Numbered from the stretch's first letter, positions 8,386-17,434 are shown. The stretch: DNA of 29,239 nucleotides from CAZFQG01 sp964520785 (GCA_964520785.1 CAZFQG010000067.1:1-29239), one strand, 5' to 3'. Translations and numbers: made by a program. Notes: a model not told the origin generated them from the letters alone.

Positions 8386-11211
8386 ATGCTCCATTCCGCC
8401 CCTCAGCGTCCGTGTCAAAAAGTCTTCCGCGGGTTTTTGGATCAGCTTTTGGGAAACTCGCACGCGAAACCGAGCGAATTCCGGCGCACCCACTTCGAGT
8501 ACCTCGAACCGCGGATGGTCTTATCCGCTCCTACGCTCGCCCCGATCTCCGATGTCACGCTCCCCGCGGGGGCGCCGCTGTACATCGTCTTGGACGGGTA
8601 CGACGCCGAGGACGCGGTTTCCTACACGGTCTCTTGCGATAACCCCCAGATATCCGCGCTCGTTCCGGACGACGCCCACAACCGCAGCCTGCGGATCACG
8701 GTCAAAGACTACGGGGAGATGGTCTTTCAGTTGTTCGAGGAACTAGCCCCCAATACGACGGGGCGCATCATCCAGTTGGCCGAAGATGGATTCTACGACG
8801 ACCTGACATTTCACCGGGTGATCGACGATTTCATGATACAAGGCGGGGATCCGACCGGGACCGGTACCGGCGGATCCGATCTGGGCGATTTCGACGATGA
8901 GTTCCATCCCTTGCTGATGCACACCGTTGGCGGCATCTTGTCGATGGCCAAGAGCAACGACGACACCGGTGATTCGCAGTTCTTCATTACGGAGATTCCG
9001 ACCAGGTGGCTGGACTTCAACCATAGCGTGTTCGGTTTTCAGACGAGCGGCGCAGACGTCCGCGAGGCGATCAGCAACGTAGCCGTCGATAGCAACGATA
9101 AGCCGACGACCGCCGTCGTCATCGACTCGATCGACGTCTTCACCGACGACCAGCGGGGCGTCCTAATCCTGTCGGCGCCCGAAGGATATGCCGGTACCGG
9201 CACGGTGACGGTGACCGCCGGTGACGGGGTGGGAAATACGACGCGGCGCCAGTTCACGGTTACGGTCGCGCCGGATACGAGCCCTTACGCGAATTCCGCC
9301 CCGTGGTTGGGCGACATGAGTCCGATCGAGACGGTCGGCGGGCAGACCGGCGAGTATCAGATTCCCGCGTTTGACATCGAAGGGGACCCGATCTACTACG
9401 CGGGCCAGGTATTTCCCGAGAATAACCAGATCGAGCTTTTCGTGGACGCGTTTGACGGTTCCGTCAGCTTCAAGACGTCGAAGAACGTCGCGGGAATTCA
9501 TGGGTTCTTTTTCGGTGTTCGCGAGGTTGACGGTACGGCGTGGGACACCCAGACGGTCGCGGTTTTCGTCACGCCGGCGGCGCCGCGCGTCAGTCTTCTC
9601 GCCAGTACCGATACCGGCGTTTCGACCAGCGATGGAATCACGAAGTTCAACAACTCGTCCGACGCGACGATTCTGCGGTTCCGCGTCAGCGACGTGGTCC
9701 CCGGCGCGGAAGTCTATCTCTACGCCGGCGAGCGACTGATCGGCCAAGGAACGGCGATTACCGACACCGTGACGATTATCACCGACGGAGAGTTCACCCT
9801 CGCCGACGGTGCGCACTCGATCCGCGCGAAGCAGGTATTCTCCGATGAAGCCGACATCGGCAACCACCAATACTCCCGGACGTTTACCAGCGAATTCTCC
9901 ACGCCGGTCCAAATCACCGTCGACACGCTCGCCCCCGAAATCACCTCTTCCCCTTCCACACGAACCCTGCCGGCCGGATCACTTTTTCAGTACGACGTCC
10001 AGTCGAACGAGGAGGCTTCCGGGAACGTCCGTTACCGCCTGGTCAATTCACCGGCCGGAATGACGATCGACGCGCAAACCGGGGTTATCGCCTGGACCCC
10101 TTCCGGCACCGCGCCGGGTCCCTTCGCGATTACGGTCATCGCGTCCGACCTGGCCGGAAACGAGGATTCGCGGCAGTTTTCGCTTTCGGTGAATCTCGCC
10201 CCGGTCGTAACGCCGATCAACGCGAAGTCCCTGTATGAGGGACAACTCCTGGAGTTCACCGTTTCGGCCACGGACGCCGACGGCGGTTTGACCTACCGGT
10301 TGGCGGAGGGCGCACCGCAAGGGGCCGCCATCGACGCGGCGACCGGCAGGTTCTCTTGGATCCCCTCGGAAGAACAGGGCCCGCGGAAGCACTACATTAC
10401 CGTGGAGGTCGTCGATTCGTTCGGGTCCGTCGGAAGAACGACGTTCACGGTGGATGTCTGGGAAGTGAATACTCCCCCGGTCATCGAAGCGGTCGCGGAC
10501 CAGTTGGCCATCGAGGATCAGTTATTGTCACTCGACGTCGTCGCCACGGACGCCGATATACCGCATACGCTGACCTATTCGCTGGGCGATGGGGCCCCGG
10601 AAGGAGTCGCCATCGATCCACGAACCGGACGCCTGACGTGGACGCCGAGTGAACTGCAAGGGGGCGCGGAGTACTCGATCACCGTCGTCGTCACCGACAA
10701 TCTGGGAGCCGCGGCGGAAACCACCTTCACCGTCACCGTCCTCGAGAACGATAAGCCGCCGGTCGAAGTTCCCATCTTGGACTACCGGTTGCTCTTCGCC
10801 GCCACGGCCGAGACGGCTTCAACCCGGGGTACGCTTCTCGGCCCGAATGCTTCGCGGACGCCGCCCGCCGAGTTGTTGACGGATTCAGGTACTCCGACCG
10901 CTCGCGGCATCGTGGCCGCGGCGATCGAGGAGGCCGCCGACGAGGGGATATTGGGATTCCAGTTCGGAGCGGCCAACGGAATCGGCCTGGACGGCGGGGC
11001 GGGCTCCGCCGGCGACTCCCTCCCCGAGGCGTCTCCCTTCGAACTGCCTTTGACGCCCCCCTCCCCGGCTCGGTCCCCGATCACCACTCCCCAGCCACCG
11101 GCACGAGCAACGCCCGCGGCTCCCCCAAGACCTACGACCCCGCCCGCCACTCCCCCCGCTCCCCAACCGAGGGCGGCCGACGCGATCATGGAGTATTACG
11201 AGCGGGAGTAG
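8386..11211 (+). CDS. Secreted cyclophilin-type peptidyl-prolyl isomerase with Ig-like repeats
   Basis: This 941-residue extracellular protein starts with the planctomycete-type motif LEPRMVLSA (residues 40-48), usual in large exported proteins of this phylum. A cyclophilin domain occupies about residues 103-240 and retains the catalytic set: FHRV (R144), FMIQGG (F149, Q152), SQFFI (F199-F200), W208 and H213. It should therefore be active in proline isomerisation. Residues about 265-510 are beta-rich. Three Ig-like/He_PIG-type repeats follow (about 515-605, 605-700, 700-790), each with the GAPxGxxID.xTGxxxWTPS pattern. The tail (about 885-935) is Pro/Thr/Ala-rich and probably spans the envelope. 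The cyclophilin is inserted just after the first beta-domain (LPAGAPLYIVLDGYDAEDAV). Likely roles are folding or adhesion at the cell surface. No clear Shine-Dalgarno precedes the ATG at 8386. Confidence 0.88.
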   Translation: MLHSAPQRPCQKVFRGFLDQLLGNSHAKPSEFRRTHFEYLEPRMVLSAPTLAPISDVTLPAGAPLYIVLDGYDAEDAVSYTVSCDNPQISALVPDDAHNRSLRITVKDYGEMVFQLFEELAPNTTGRIIQLAEDGFYDDLTFHRVIDDFMIQGGDPTGTGTGGSDLGDFDDEFHPLLMHTVGGILSMAKSNDDTGDSQFFITEIPTRWLDFNHSVFGFQTSGADVREAISNVAVDSNDKPTTAVVIDSIDVFTDDQRGVLILSAPEGYAGTGTVTVTAGDGVGNTTRRQFTVTVAPDTSPYANSAPWLGDMSPIETVGGQTGEYQIPAFDIEGDPIYYAGQVFPENNQIELFVDAFDGSVSFKTSKNVAGIHGFFFGVREVDGTAWDTQTVAVFVTPAAPRVSLLASTDTGVSTSDGITKFNNSSDATILRFRVSDVVPGAEVYLYAGERLIGQGTAITDTVTIITDGEFTLADGAHSIRAKQVFSDEADIGNHQYSRTFTSEFSTPVQITVDTLAPEITSSPSTRTLPAGSLFQYDVQSNEEASGNVRYRLVNSPAGMTIDAQTGVIAWTPSGTAPGPFAITVIASDLAGNEDSRQFSLSVNLAPVVTPINAKSLYEGQLLEFTVSATDADGGLTYRLAEGAPQGAAIDAATGRFSWIPSEEQGPRKHYITVEVVDSFGSVGRTTFTVDVWEVNTPPVIEAVADQLAIEDQLLSLDVVATDADIPHTLTYSLGDGAPEGVAIDPRTGRLTWTPSELQGGAEYSITVVVTDNLGAAAETTFTVTVLENDKPPVEVPILDYRLLFAATAETASTRGTLLGPNASRTPPAELLTDSGTPTARGIVAAAIEEAADEGILGFQFGAANGIGLDGGAGSAGDSLPEASPFELPLTPPSPARSPITTPQPPARATPAAPPRPTTPPATPPAPQPRAADAIMEYYERE

Positions 11212-11423
11212 TATAGCCAACCGCGGCGACGGACCGACAAACACCGGCGAATTCCTCCGGGCGTTGTTCCAGAACTTCTCCCAGTGGCGCCTCGCGGTGA
11301 CCGCGGTGGAAAGGAGGCACCGCCACCCCACCCTTCGTCCCAATGGATGGAACTTCCTTCCGCCGGTTCCGGGGGTCGGATCGGGACGAGGCTGCCGCGA
11401 CGCGCGGCTGCGCATCGCGTACA

Positions 11424-13358
11424 ATGGTATGTATGCCGAATGCCCGTCGATCCCCATCCGCAATCTCCCGAAAGGACCTTGTCGCCCTAAACTGGTCTTG
11501 TCCCCGGGTCTTCTTCGCGTGTGACGGCTGGCCGTCCGGCATGATCGACCTGGCGAGCTGGATAAATCGGCGCGGTCTGGCCGAGGCGATCGTATTCCAG
11601 TTTCAGCCGGGGCGGCTGCTCCGTTTGGAGGAAGGCTTTCCGGAGACGAACGAAGGAGGGTTTCTTTCGGAGCGGCTCCTTGCGGCGCTCGATGCGAGGG
11701 GTCTGCATCTGGGGGAAGGCGCATACCTGACCCCCAAGGAACCTGACCGGTGGCGTCTGCGGGACGGTGCCGCCGGCATGGCGTACGAGGTCCTCAGGAG
11801 AGAAGGTGGTTTCGACGTTCTCGTCCGCGAGCCCCCGCCGGATCTGCCGGCGGCGGCCTTCGTGGAACTGGGGCGCGACTGCGCCGCGAGACTCCAGGCC
11901 TTTCAACCCCATCTCGTCGGTTTTCGCGTGGAGGGAGCCGAGATCGACGCGCTCCGCCGTCGCGTCGAGGCGGTACGGTCGGTCATCGATGCCCAGATCG
12001 TCCTCGGTGGACCGACCGCGACAAGCCATCCGCGCGAAACGCTCCTGGCGACGGGAGCCGATTACGTCTTTGCACACGAGGCGGAGGAATCCTTCGCGCG
12101 GTTCCTTGCGCTGGCGATGCGTTCCAACGACTTCACCGAGGTGCCGACCGTTCCCGGCTTGGTCTATCGCTACGCGAACGAAGTCTTCTACAATGAGACC
12201 CCCAGGGATGGCTACGGACGTCCTCTCGATGCGCCCGGATCCATCCCGCCGCCGGCCCCACCCACGAAGGTTCTCCGCGAAAACCGGCTCGACTGGGATC
12301 TGCTTGAGAACTTTCGAACGCCCATGGACGGACTTCATTTCACCGGAGGGCGTGGTTGTCCCGGCGAGTGTATCTTCTGCGCGCGATTACACGGCCCTCG
12401 CGCGCGGACCAAGACGGCCCGACAACTCATCGACGAAGTCGCCGGGGCCGACCAACTCGTCCGTCAAGGAAGGCTCCGGGTCTCCCGTTGGCCTCTCTTC
12501 GAACACGCACGCCGGCCGGATTTCCACTCGTCGAAGGTGTCTTGGGCATCCGTTTACGACGAGGACTTCTTTCTGCATCGCCGCCGCGCCGTGGAGTTCT
12601 TCGGGCTTTGGGAGAAATGCGACCTGGCGTCACGCTATCGGCTCGGATTCCAAACGAATCCACGTTCCTTATTAGATTCCGCGGGAAATTGCGACCGGGA
12701 ACTATTCGCGTATTTCGGAAAGCTCGCGCCGATGATCCAACTGGGGGCGGAGTCGTTTCATCCGGAGGTCCTCTCGCGGTGGCGAAAGCGGCACGCCGTC
12801 GAGGAACTCGAAACGGTTCTGTCCGGGCTGGACGCCACGGGCCACGACTACAACGTTTTTATTCTGTGGTCCGACTTCGAAACGGCCGTCGAGGAACTGC
12901 TCGAATCGCTCCGGTTGCTTGCCGAGGCCGCGTGGCGACATCCGAAGATGCGAATCGCCAGCAGTCCGTACACGATTCCCCTCTACCAGAGCGATCTGAG
13001 GCGGTCGCTGGAATTCCGATCCGACTCCGGCGGCCTGAGAGCCCGCTCGCGAAGGAATGCACCCGTTTCGGTCTGGGACTTCGAACGTCCCCAACCCGGC
13101 TGGATGCATCCGGTCGTGGCCGAGTTGGCCGATCTAATCGACGAATCGCTCCGGAATGCGCTCCATCTCCCCACACGGGACGACGCGATTCTCGAAGCGG
13201 TCGACCGTGCCAAACTTTACATTCTCCGGACCCGCCGGGCGGATTGGATTTCCCGCGTGGAATGGATCAGCGACCGCGTCACGGGGGGTCGAATCGAGGC
13301 CGGACTGGAACCCCACCGGTCCGGTCCGATGGAAAAACTCCCGGTCAGCCGCACTTGA
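11424..13358 (+). CDS. B12-binding-domain radical SAM protein, function unknown
   Basis: The N-terminal half (about residues 120-230) resembles a cobalamin-binding Rossmann domain, with FQPHLVGFRVEGAEI, AQIVLGGPTATSHPRETL and GADYVFAHEAEESF; the DxHxxG B12 ligand motif is not evident. The radical SAM core begins LHFTGGRGCPGECIFC, giving the CxxxCxxC [4Fe-4S]/SAM ligands C312, C316 and C319. Later features fit the family (SWASVYDEDFF, MIQLGAESFHPEVLSRWRKRH). Substrate and product are unknown. This is not a metabolic B12 radical SAM enzyme that I can name. The start is uncertain: ATG at 11424 or 11433 gives about 640 residues, while an upstream in-frame ATG at 11343 adds an unconvincing Arg-rich stretch, and no strong ribosome-binding site decides. 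Its stop codon lies inside the promoter of the metE riboswitch transcript. Confidence 0.75.
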   Translation: MVCMPNARRSPSAISRKDLVALNWSCPRVFFACDGWPSGMIDLASWINRRGLAEAIVFQFQPGRLLRLEEGFPETNEGGFLSERLLAALDARGLHLGEGAYLTPKEPDRWRLRDGAAGMAYEVLRREGGFDVLVREPPPDLPAAAFVELGRDCAARLQAFQPHLVGFRVEGAEIDALRRRVEAVRSVIDAQIVLGGPTATSHPRETLLATGADYVFAHEAEESFARFLALAMRSNDFTEVPTVPGLVYRYANEVFYNETPRDGYGRPLDAPGSIPPPAPPTKVLRENRLDWDLLENFRTPMDGLHFTGGRGCPGECIFCARLHGPRARTKTARQLIDEVAGADQLVRQGRLRVSRWPLFEHARRPDFHSSKVSWASVYDEDFFLHRRRAVEFFGLWEKCDLASRYRLGFQTNPRSLLDSAGNCDRELFAYFGKLAPMIQLGAESFHPEVLSRWRKRHAVEELETVLSGLDATGHDYNVFILWSDFETAVEELLESLRLLAEAAWRHPKMRIASSPYTIPLYQSDLRRSLEFRSDSGGLRARSRRNAPVSVWDFERPQPGWMHPVVAELADLIDESLRNALHLPTRDDAILEAVDRAKLYILRTRRADWISRVEWISDRVTGGRIEAGLEPHRSGPMEKLPVSRT

Positions 13359-13382
13359 CACGGGGCCGCGAAAGGCTAAAAT
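13355..13382 (+). promoter_or_regulatory. Strong sigma-70-type promoter of the riboswitch-metE transcript
   Basis: A perfect -35 box TTGACA (13355-13360), a 16-base spacer and TAAAAT (13377-13382) place transcription start near 13389-13392, about ten bases before the riboswitch P1 stem. The -35 box overlaps the stop codon of the upstream radical SAM gene (TGA at 13356-13358), so metE has its own start but no intergenic space for it. Confidence 0.8.
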
Positions 13383-13399
13383 GCCGATAAACCTCGAAA

Positions 13400-13547
13400 G
13401 ACGTTGGGTAGCGGAAGACGGTGAAATTCCGTCGCGGACGCGCCGCTGTAACCGGAAAGACGCACCAATCGCGGTCACTGTCCCCAGGCGATGGGAAGGC
13501 CCCGATTCTTATTTGATCGGCCGGAAGCCAGAAGACGTCCCAACGTC
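13400..13547 (+). ncRNA. Cobalamin (B12) riboswitch aptamer
   Basis: Conserved elements of the cobalamin riboswitch class occur in order: GGTGAAATTCCGTCGC (from 13420), CCGCTGTAACCGG, GTCACTG, GGGAAGGC and the B12 box GCCAGAAGAC (around 13527-13536). GACGTTGGG (13400-13408) and CCCAACGTC (13539-13547) are exactly complementary and form a 9-bp P1 stem that closes the aptamer. It lies 238 bases upstream of metE, the B12-independent methionine synthase, a classic target. Cobalamin binding is expected to reduce metE expression so that a B12-dependent enzyme can take over. Boundaries are set from P1. Confidence 0.93.
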
Positions 13548-13784
13548 CCCAATTGACGGCGGTCCTCGGCCGCGAGTGCGGCTTGGGTGACCGACGTTCG
13601 ACCCATTGGACTGCCCCGCGTTTTTGGGTGGACGATGAAATGGAGGAAGCCCGACGGCACCGGGTGTTTGAGTCCGGTCGGCAGCCGGTATTTCCCTGAC
13701 GATCCCGTTTCTTCAATGCCCCGAGGGCCCGCCGAGATGGTCTGCTCGCGCCGGAACGCGCGGAACCCACAAGGAAGAATCCAC
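13548..13784 (+). promoter_or_regulatory. Leader between B12 aptamer and metE (expression platform)
   Basis: This 237-base leader must hold the switching element. A small perfect hairpin GCCGC-GAGT-GCGGC sits at 13569-13582. I see no GC hairpin followed by a U-tract, so an intrinsic terminator is not obvious and control by ribosome access is possible. The metE ribosome-binding site AAGGAAG is at 13771-13777. The frame is open from 13587 into metE, but the added residues do not resemble MetE. Confidence 0.5.
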
Positions 13785-16073
13785 ATGCACGCACACGTTC
13801 TTGGTTTCCCCAGAATCGGCCCCAATCGCGAGTTGAAATGGGCCTTGGAGCGCTTCTGGAAGGGGGCGACTTCAGAGTCCGGGTTGCTGGAGGCCGCCAC
13901 CACCTTGATGAAGGACCGCTGGGCAACCCAGACGGAGGCAGGGCTGACCATCGCGACCGTCGGCGACTTCTCTCTTTACGACCATGTCCTGGACACGACC
14001 ACCCTTTTGGGGGCAGTGCCTGAGCGATTCGGTTGGAAGGCGGACGAGGTCGACCTGGGCACCTATTTCCACATGGCCCGGGGGGATGCCTCGCGGGACG
14101 TCGCGGCCATGGAGATGACGAAATGGTTCGACACGAATTACCACTATCTCGTCCCGGAATTCCGCGAGAAGATGGACTTCCGACTCGCCTCGGAGAAGCT
14201 CCCGGACGAACTGCGACTATGCGAGGGCGCTGGGAACCGGCCCGCCAAGGCCGTGTTGTTGGGTCCGGTCACGTACGTCGCCCTCGGCAAGGAGATGGAC
14301 GGGTCGAATCGCTGGAAACACCTCGATGCCATTGTGGCCGTCTACGAACAATTGCTGCGGCGACTAGGCGATCGCGTGGAGTGGATTCAAATCGACGAGC
14401 CGATCCTCGTCACCCCACTGGAGGAGAACGCCCAACGTGCGCTTGCGAAGGCGTACGACCGGCTCCGCGCGGCCGCCGGCGCGAAGCTTCTCCTCGCCGC
14501 CTACTTCGGCCCCTTGCGCGAGAACCTCGATCTGGCTTTGTCGCTCCCCTGCGACGCGGTCCATCTCGATCTGGTCCGCGGCCGTGAGGAACTCGACGCG
14601 GTTCTTAAGAAACTCCCCTTGGACAAAGCGCTCTCCGCCGGCGTCGTCAACGGGCGGAGCATCTGGAAGACCCATTTGGGCCGTGCCATCGAACTGTTGC
14701 GGCCGGCCATGCGGCGACTGGGGCCGGACCGGCTGATGATCGGTTCGAGCTGCTCGCTGCTGCACTCCCCGGTCGATGTCGCGTCCGAGACGGCCCTTTC
14801 CGCCTCGGTCCGCCGGTGGATGGCCTTCGCCGTCCAAAAGTGCCGAGAAATCCGAACGATCCGCGACGCGCTACTAGGACTGGATGTCTCATTTTCCGTT
14901 GAAGAGAACGCCGCGGACTACGAGCGTTGGATTACCGATCCCGATAGAACCAGCGCCGCCGTGCGCCGGCGCGTGGACGCCGTCACGCGGGGGATGTACG
15001 ACCGGGGCAATCCGTATTCCAAACGCAATCCGCTCCAGCGCGGCCGGCTCGGCCTGCCGCTTCTGCCGACGACGACGATCGGCTCGTTTCCCCAGACCGC
15101 CGAAATCCGCAAGCACCGGCTGGAATTCAAAAAGGGGGGATGCTCGGAGGAGGAGTACGAATCGTTCCTCCGGGAGGAGATCGAAAACACGATCCGCGAG
15201 CAGGAGGCGCTCGAGCTGGACGTCCTCGTTCACGGCGAGCCGGAACGCAACGACATGGTCGAGTACTTCGGGCAGCAGCTCGAAGGGTTCTGCTTCACCG
15301 CGAACGGATGGGTGCAAAGTTACGGCAGCCGCTGCGTGAAACCGCCGGTCATTTATGGAGATGTGTCTCGGCCGGAGCCGATGACGGTCCGGTGGATCCG
15401 GCACGCGCAGTCCTGTGCGAAACGGCCCGTAAAGGGAATGCTGACCGGCCCGGTGACGATCCTGTGCTGGAGCTTCGTCCGGGACGATCTCTCACGCGAA
15501 GAGGTCTGCCGGCAGATCGCCCTGGCGATCCGGGACGAGGTGGCCGATCTGGAGAAAGCCGGCGTACCGATCATCCAGATTGACGAGGCCGCGTTCCGAG
15601 AGGGAATGCCCCTGAGGCCCGAGGAGGCGGATGACTACCTCCGATGGGCGGTAGACTGTTTCCGTCTAAGTACCGCCGTCGCCGGCGACGCCACGCAGAT
15701 TCACACCCACATGTGCTACAGCGAGTTCAACTCGATCGTCCAGTGGATCGTCGCCATGGACGCGGACGTCATCAGCGTCGAGGCCGCGCGGAGCAAGATG
15801 GAACTCTTGGACGCCTTCCAGGCCTTCGAGTATCCCAACGAGATCGGCCCCGGCGTCTATGACATTCACAGCCCCCGGGTCCCGCCGGCGGAGGAAATGG
15901 CCGAGCGTATCCGCATGGCGGCGAAGGTCGTCCCGGCCGAGCGGCTCTGGGTGAACCCCGACTGCGGGCTGAAGACCCGCGGTTGGGCGGAATCCCGCGC
16001 GGCCCTGGCGAACATGGTGGCGGCGGCGAGAGAGGTCCGGGCGGAGTTGACGGCCGGCGGTAGTGTACGGTAA
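13785..16073 (+). CDS. metE: Cobalamin-independent methionine synthase
   Basis: This 762-residue enzyme transfers a methyl group from 5-methyltetrahydropteroyl-triglutamate to homocysteine in the cytosol, the last step of methionine synthesis. It begins MHAHVLGFPRIGPNRELKWALE as MetE proteins do, and the second barrel starts at about LPTTTIGSFPQTAEIRK. The zinc ligands are H642, C644 (THMCYSEF), E666 (SVEAARS) and C727 (NPDCGLKTRGW), each one residue offset from E. coli MetE. Length also matches (753 in E. coli). AAGGAAG 7 bases upstream fixes the ATG at 13785. It is transcribed behind a B12 riboswitch, so it should be used mainly when cobalamin is scarce. A hemolysin III-like gene follows 13 bases later. 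Confidence 0.97.
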   Translation: MHAHVLGFPRIGPNRELKWALERFWKGATSESGLLEAATTLMKDRWATQTEAGLTIATVGDFSLYDHVLDTTTLLGAVPERFGWKADEVDLGTYFHMARGDASRDVAAMEMTKWFDTNYHYLVPEFREKMDFRLASEKLPDELRLCEGAGNRPAKAVLLGPVTYVALGKEMDGSNRWKHLDAIVAVYEQLLRRLGDRVEWIQIDEPILVTPLEENAQRALAKAYDRLRAAAGAKLLLAAYFGPLRENLDLALSLPCDAVHLDLVRGREELDAVLKKLPLDKALSAGVVNGRSIWKTHLGRAIELLRPAMRRLGPDRLMIGSSCSLLHSPVDVASETALSASVRRWMAFAVQKCREIRTIRDALLGLDVSFSVEENAADYERWITDPDRTSAAVRRRVDAVTRGMYDRGNPYSKRNPLQRGRLGLPLLPTTTIGSFPQTAEIRKHRLEFKKGGCSEEEYESFLREEIENTIREQEALELDVLVHGEPERNDMVEYFGQQLEGFCFTANGWVQSYGSRCVKPPVIYGDVSRPEPMTVRWIRHAQSCAKRPVKGMLTGPVTILCWSFVRDDLSREEVCRQIALAIRDEVADLEKAGVPIIQIDEAAFREGMPLRPEEADDYLRWAVDCFRLSTAVAGDATQIHTHMCYSEFNSIVQWIVAMDADVISVEAARSKMELLDAFQAFEYPNEIGPGVYDIHSPRVPPAEEMAERIRMAAKVVPAERLWVNPDCGLKTRGWAESRAALANMVAAAREVRAELTAGGSVR

Positions 16074-16086
16074 ACTGGGAAGCACC

Positions 16087-16764
16087 ATGAGCCAACCCGA
16101 TACCCTCGCCCTACATCCCCCCCTTCCTTACGAAGAATTCGTGAATTGGACGACTCACGCTTTCGGGTTCGTCCTGGCGGTCGCGGCCGGGGCAACCGTC
16201 GTCGTCTTCGCGGCGTTTCACGGAACCGCGGCGGCGGTCGCGGGGTGTTGTGTTTACGCCGCGAGTCTCGCGTTCATCTACGCCGCCTCCACGGCATACC
16301 ATGTTTCGGTCGACCCGGCCACGAAGCAGTTCTTTCACGTCGTGGACCGTTGCGGCATCTACCTGTTGATCTCGGGGACCTATTTGCCGTTCACGCTGGG
16401 TCCGCTGTACGGCGCGGCGGGATTCGCTATTTCCGGCGTGGTTTGGGCAATCACGGCGGGCGGAATCGCCAAGGAAATCTTTTTGCCGATGCGCTATCGG
16501 GAAATTCCCGTGGTGGTTTATCTGGCGCAAGGATGGCTGGGCCTGTTCGCGTTTCCTCTCTTAATGGGTGTAATACCGCATGAAGGGATTCTCTGGCTGT
16601 TCGCCGGGGGCGTCTCGTATACGCTGGGCGTGGCCTTCTTCGCGTGGGAGCGGCTCCCTTACAACCACGCCGTCTGGCACCTCTTCGTCCTTGGCGGCAG
16701 CGCGGCGCATTTTCTGGCGGTCTTGTGTTCCCTGGGCTTTTCGACCGGTTTGCTATCGCGGTAG
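16087..16764 (+). CDS. Hemolysin III / PAQR-family integral membrane protein
   Basis: This 225-residue protein has about seven membrane helices and the family signatures NWTTHAFGFVLA near the N-terminus, STAYHVS, DRCGIYLLISGTYLPF, and HAVWHLFVLGGSAAHF near the C-terminus. The His, Asp and Ser residues in these motifs form the conserved metal site of the adiponectin-receptor/hemolysin III superfamily. Bacterial members such as TrhA are implicated in membrane-lipid homeostasis rather than true haemolysis. The ATG at 16087 has GGGA about six bases upstream and avoids the overlap with metE that the in-frame ATG at 16063 would give. It starts 13 bases after metE and may be cotranscribed with it. 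Confidence 0.92.
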   Translation: MSQPDTLALHPPLPYEEFVNWTTHAFGFVLAVAAGATVVVFAAFHGTAAAVAGCCVYAASLAFIYAASTAYHVSVDPATKQFFHVVDRCGIYLLISGTYLPFTLGPLYGAAGFAISGVVWAITAGGIAKEIFLPMRYREIPVVVYLAQGWLGLFAFPLLMGVIPHEGILWLFAGGVSYTLGVAFFAWERLPYNHAVWHLFVLGGSAAHFLAVLCSLGFSTGLLSR

Positions 16765-16854
16765 AACAGCCCGGCAATACCTCGAGACAATACCCACCGG
16801 CAATATCTTGGATACCACCAATACTAGAACCGTTTCCGAAGACGCGAAGTACCG

Positions 16855-17421
16855 ATGAGCATCAAATCCGACCGCTGGATCCGGCGCATGGCGGAAGAAC
16901 ACGGAATGATCGAGCCGTTCGTCCCGCGTCAAGTCAAGGAGGTCGACGGCCACAGCGTCATTTCGTACGGGCTTTCTTCCTACGGATACGACATCCGCGT
17001 GTCGAGCGAGTTTAGCATCTTCACGAACGTCTATGGGAGCGTGGTCGACCCGAAGAACTTCGACTCGCACGGCCTGGTCGAGGTCGTCGGCGACGTCTGC
17101 CTCATTCCCCCCAACAGCTTCGCCCTGGCGGTAAGCGTGGAGACGTTTCGAATTCCCGACAACGTCCTGACGATCTGCCTGGGCAAATCGACCTACGCGC
17201 GGTGCGGGATTATCGTCAACGTCACCCCCTTCGAGCCCGGCTGGCGCGGCCGCGCCGTCCTGGAAATCTCGAACACCACCCCCCTCCCGGCAAGAGTCTA
17301 CGCCAACGAGGGCCTGGCTCAAGTCCTCTTCCTCGAGAGCGACGAACCGTGCGAAACCACCTACGCCGCGCGGCGAGGGAAATATCAAGACCAAAAGAGC
17401 ATCACGCTGCCGCGGACGTAA
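16855..17421 (+). CDS. dcd: dCTP deaminase
   Basis: This 188-residue protein of the dCTP deaminase/dUTPase trimer family converts dCTP to dUTP for thymidylate synthesis. Signatures are SSYGYDIRVSSEF, the active-site stretch CLGKSTYARCGIIVNVTPFE (Ser and Arg match the E. coli S111/R115 pair) and PGWRGRAVLEISN, whose Glu matches the catalytic E138. The C-terminus has YAARRGKYQDQKSITLPRT, which matches the tail that closes over the active site. Length equals the usual 185-195. The ribosome-binding site is weak (GAAG). The 90-base gap upstream contains several CAATA-like words but no clear promoter. The next gene ends only 13 bases away on the opposite strand. Confidence 0.94.
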   Translation: MSIKSDRWIRRMAEEHGMIEPFVPRQVKEVDGHSVISYGLSSYGYDIRVSSEFSIFTNVYGSVVDPKNFDSHGLVEVVGDVCLIPPNSFALAVSVETFRIPDNVLTICLGKSTYARCGIIVNVTPFEPGWRGRAVLEISNTTPLPARVYANEGLAQVLFLESDEPCETTYAARRGKYQDQKSITLPRT

Positions 17422-17434
17422 CGCTGGTCGTGTC

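Noticed and set aside
11419..11424. TACAAT as a -10 box for the radical SAM gene
   Set aside because: No -35-like sequence lies at a suitable distance, and it abuts the likely start codon, leaving almost no leader.
13587..13784. N-terminal extension of MetE in the same open frame
   Set aside because: The residues do not resemble MetE, the region is riboswitch expression platform, and ATG 13785 has a proper ribosome-binding site and the expected first residues.
16765..16854. CAATA-like repeated words before dcd
   Set aside because: The spacing is irregular and no palindrome or promoter is formed. Likely chance in a short gap.
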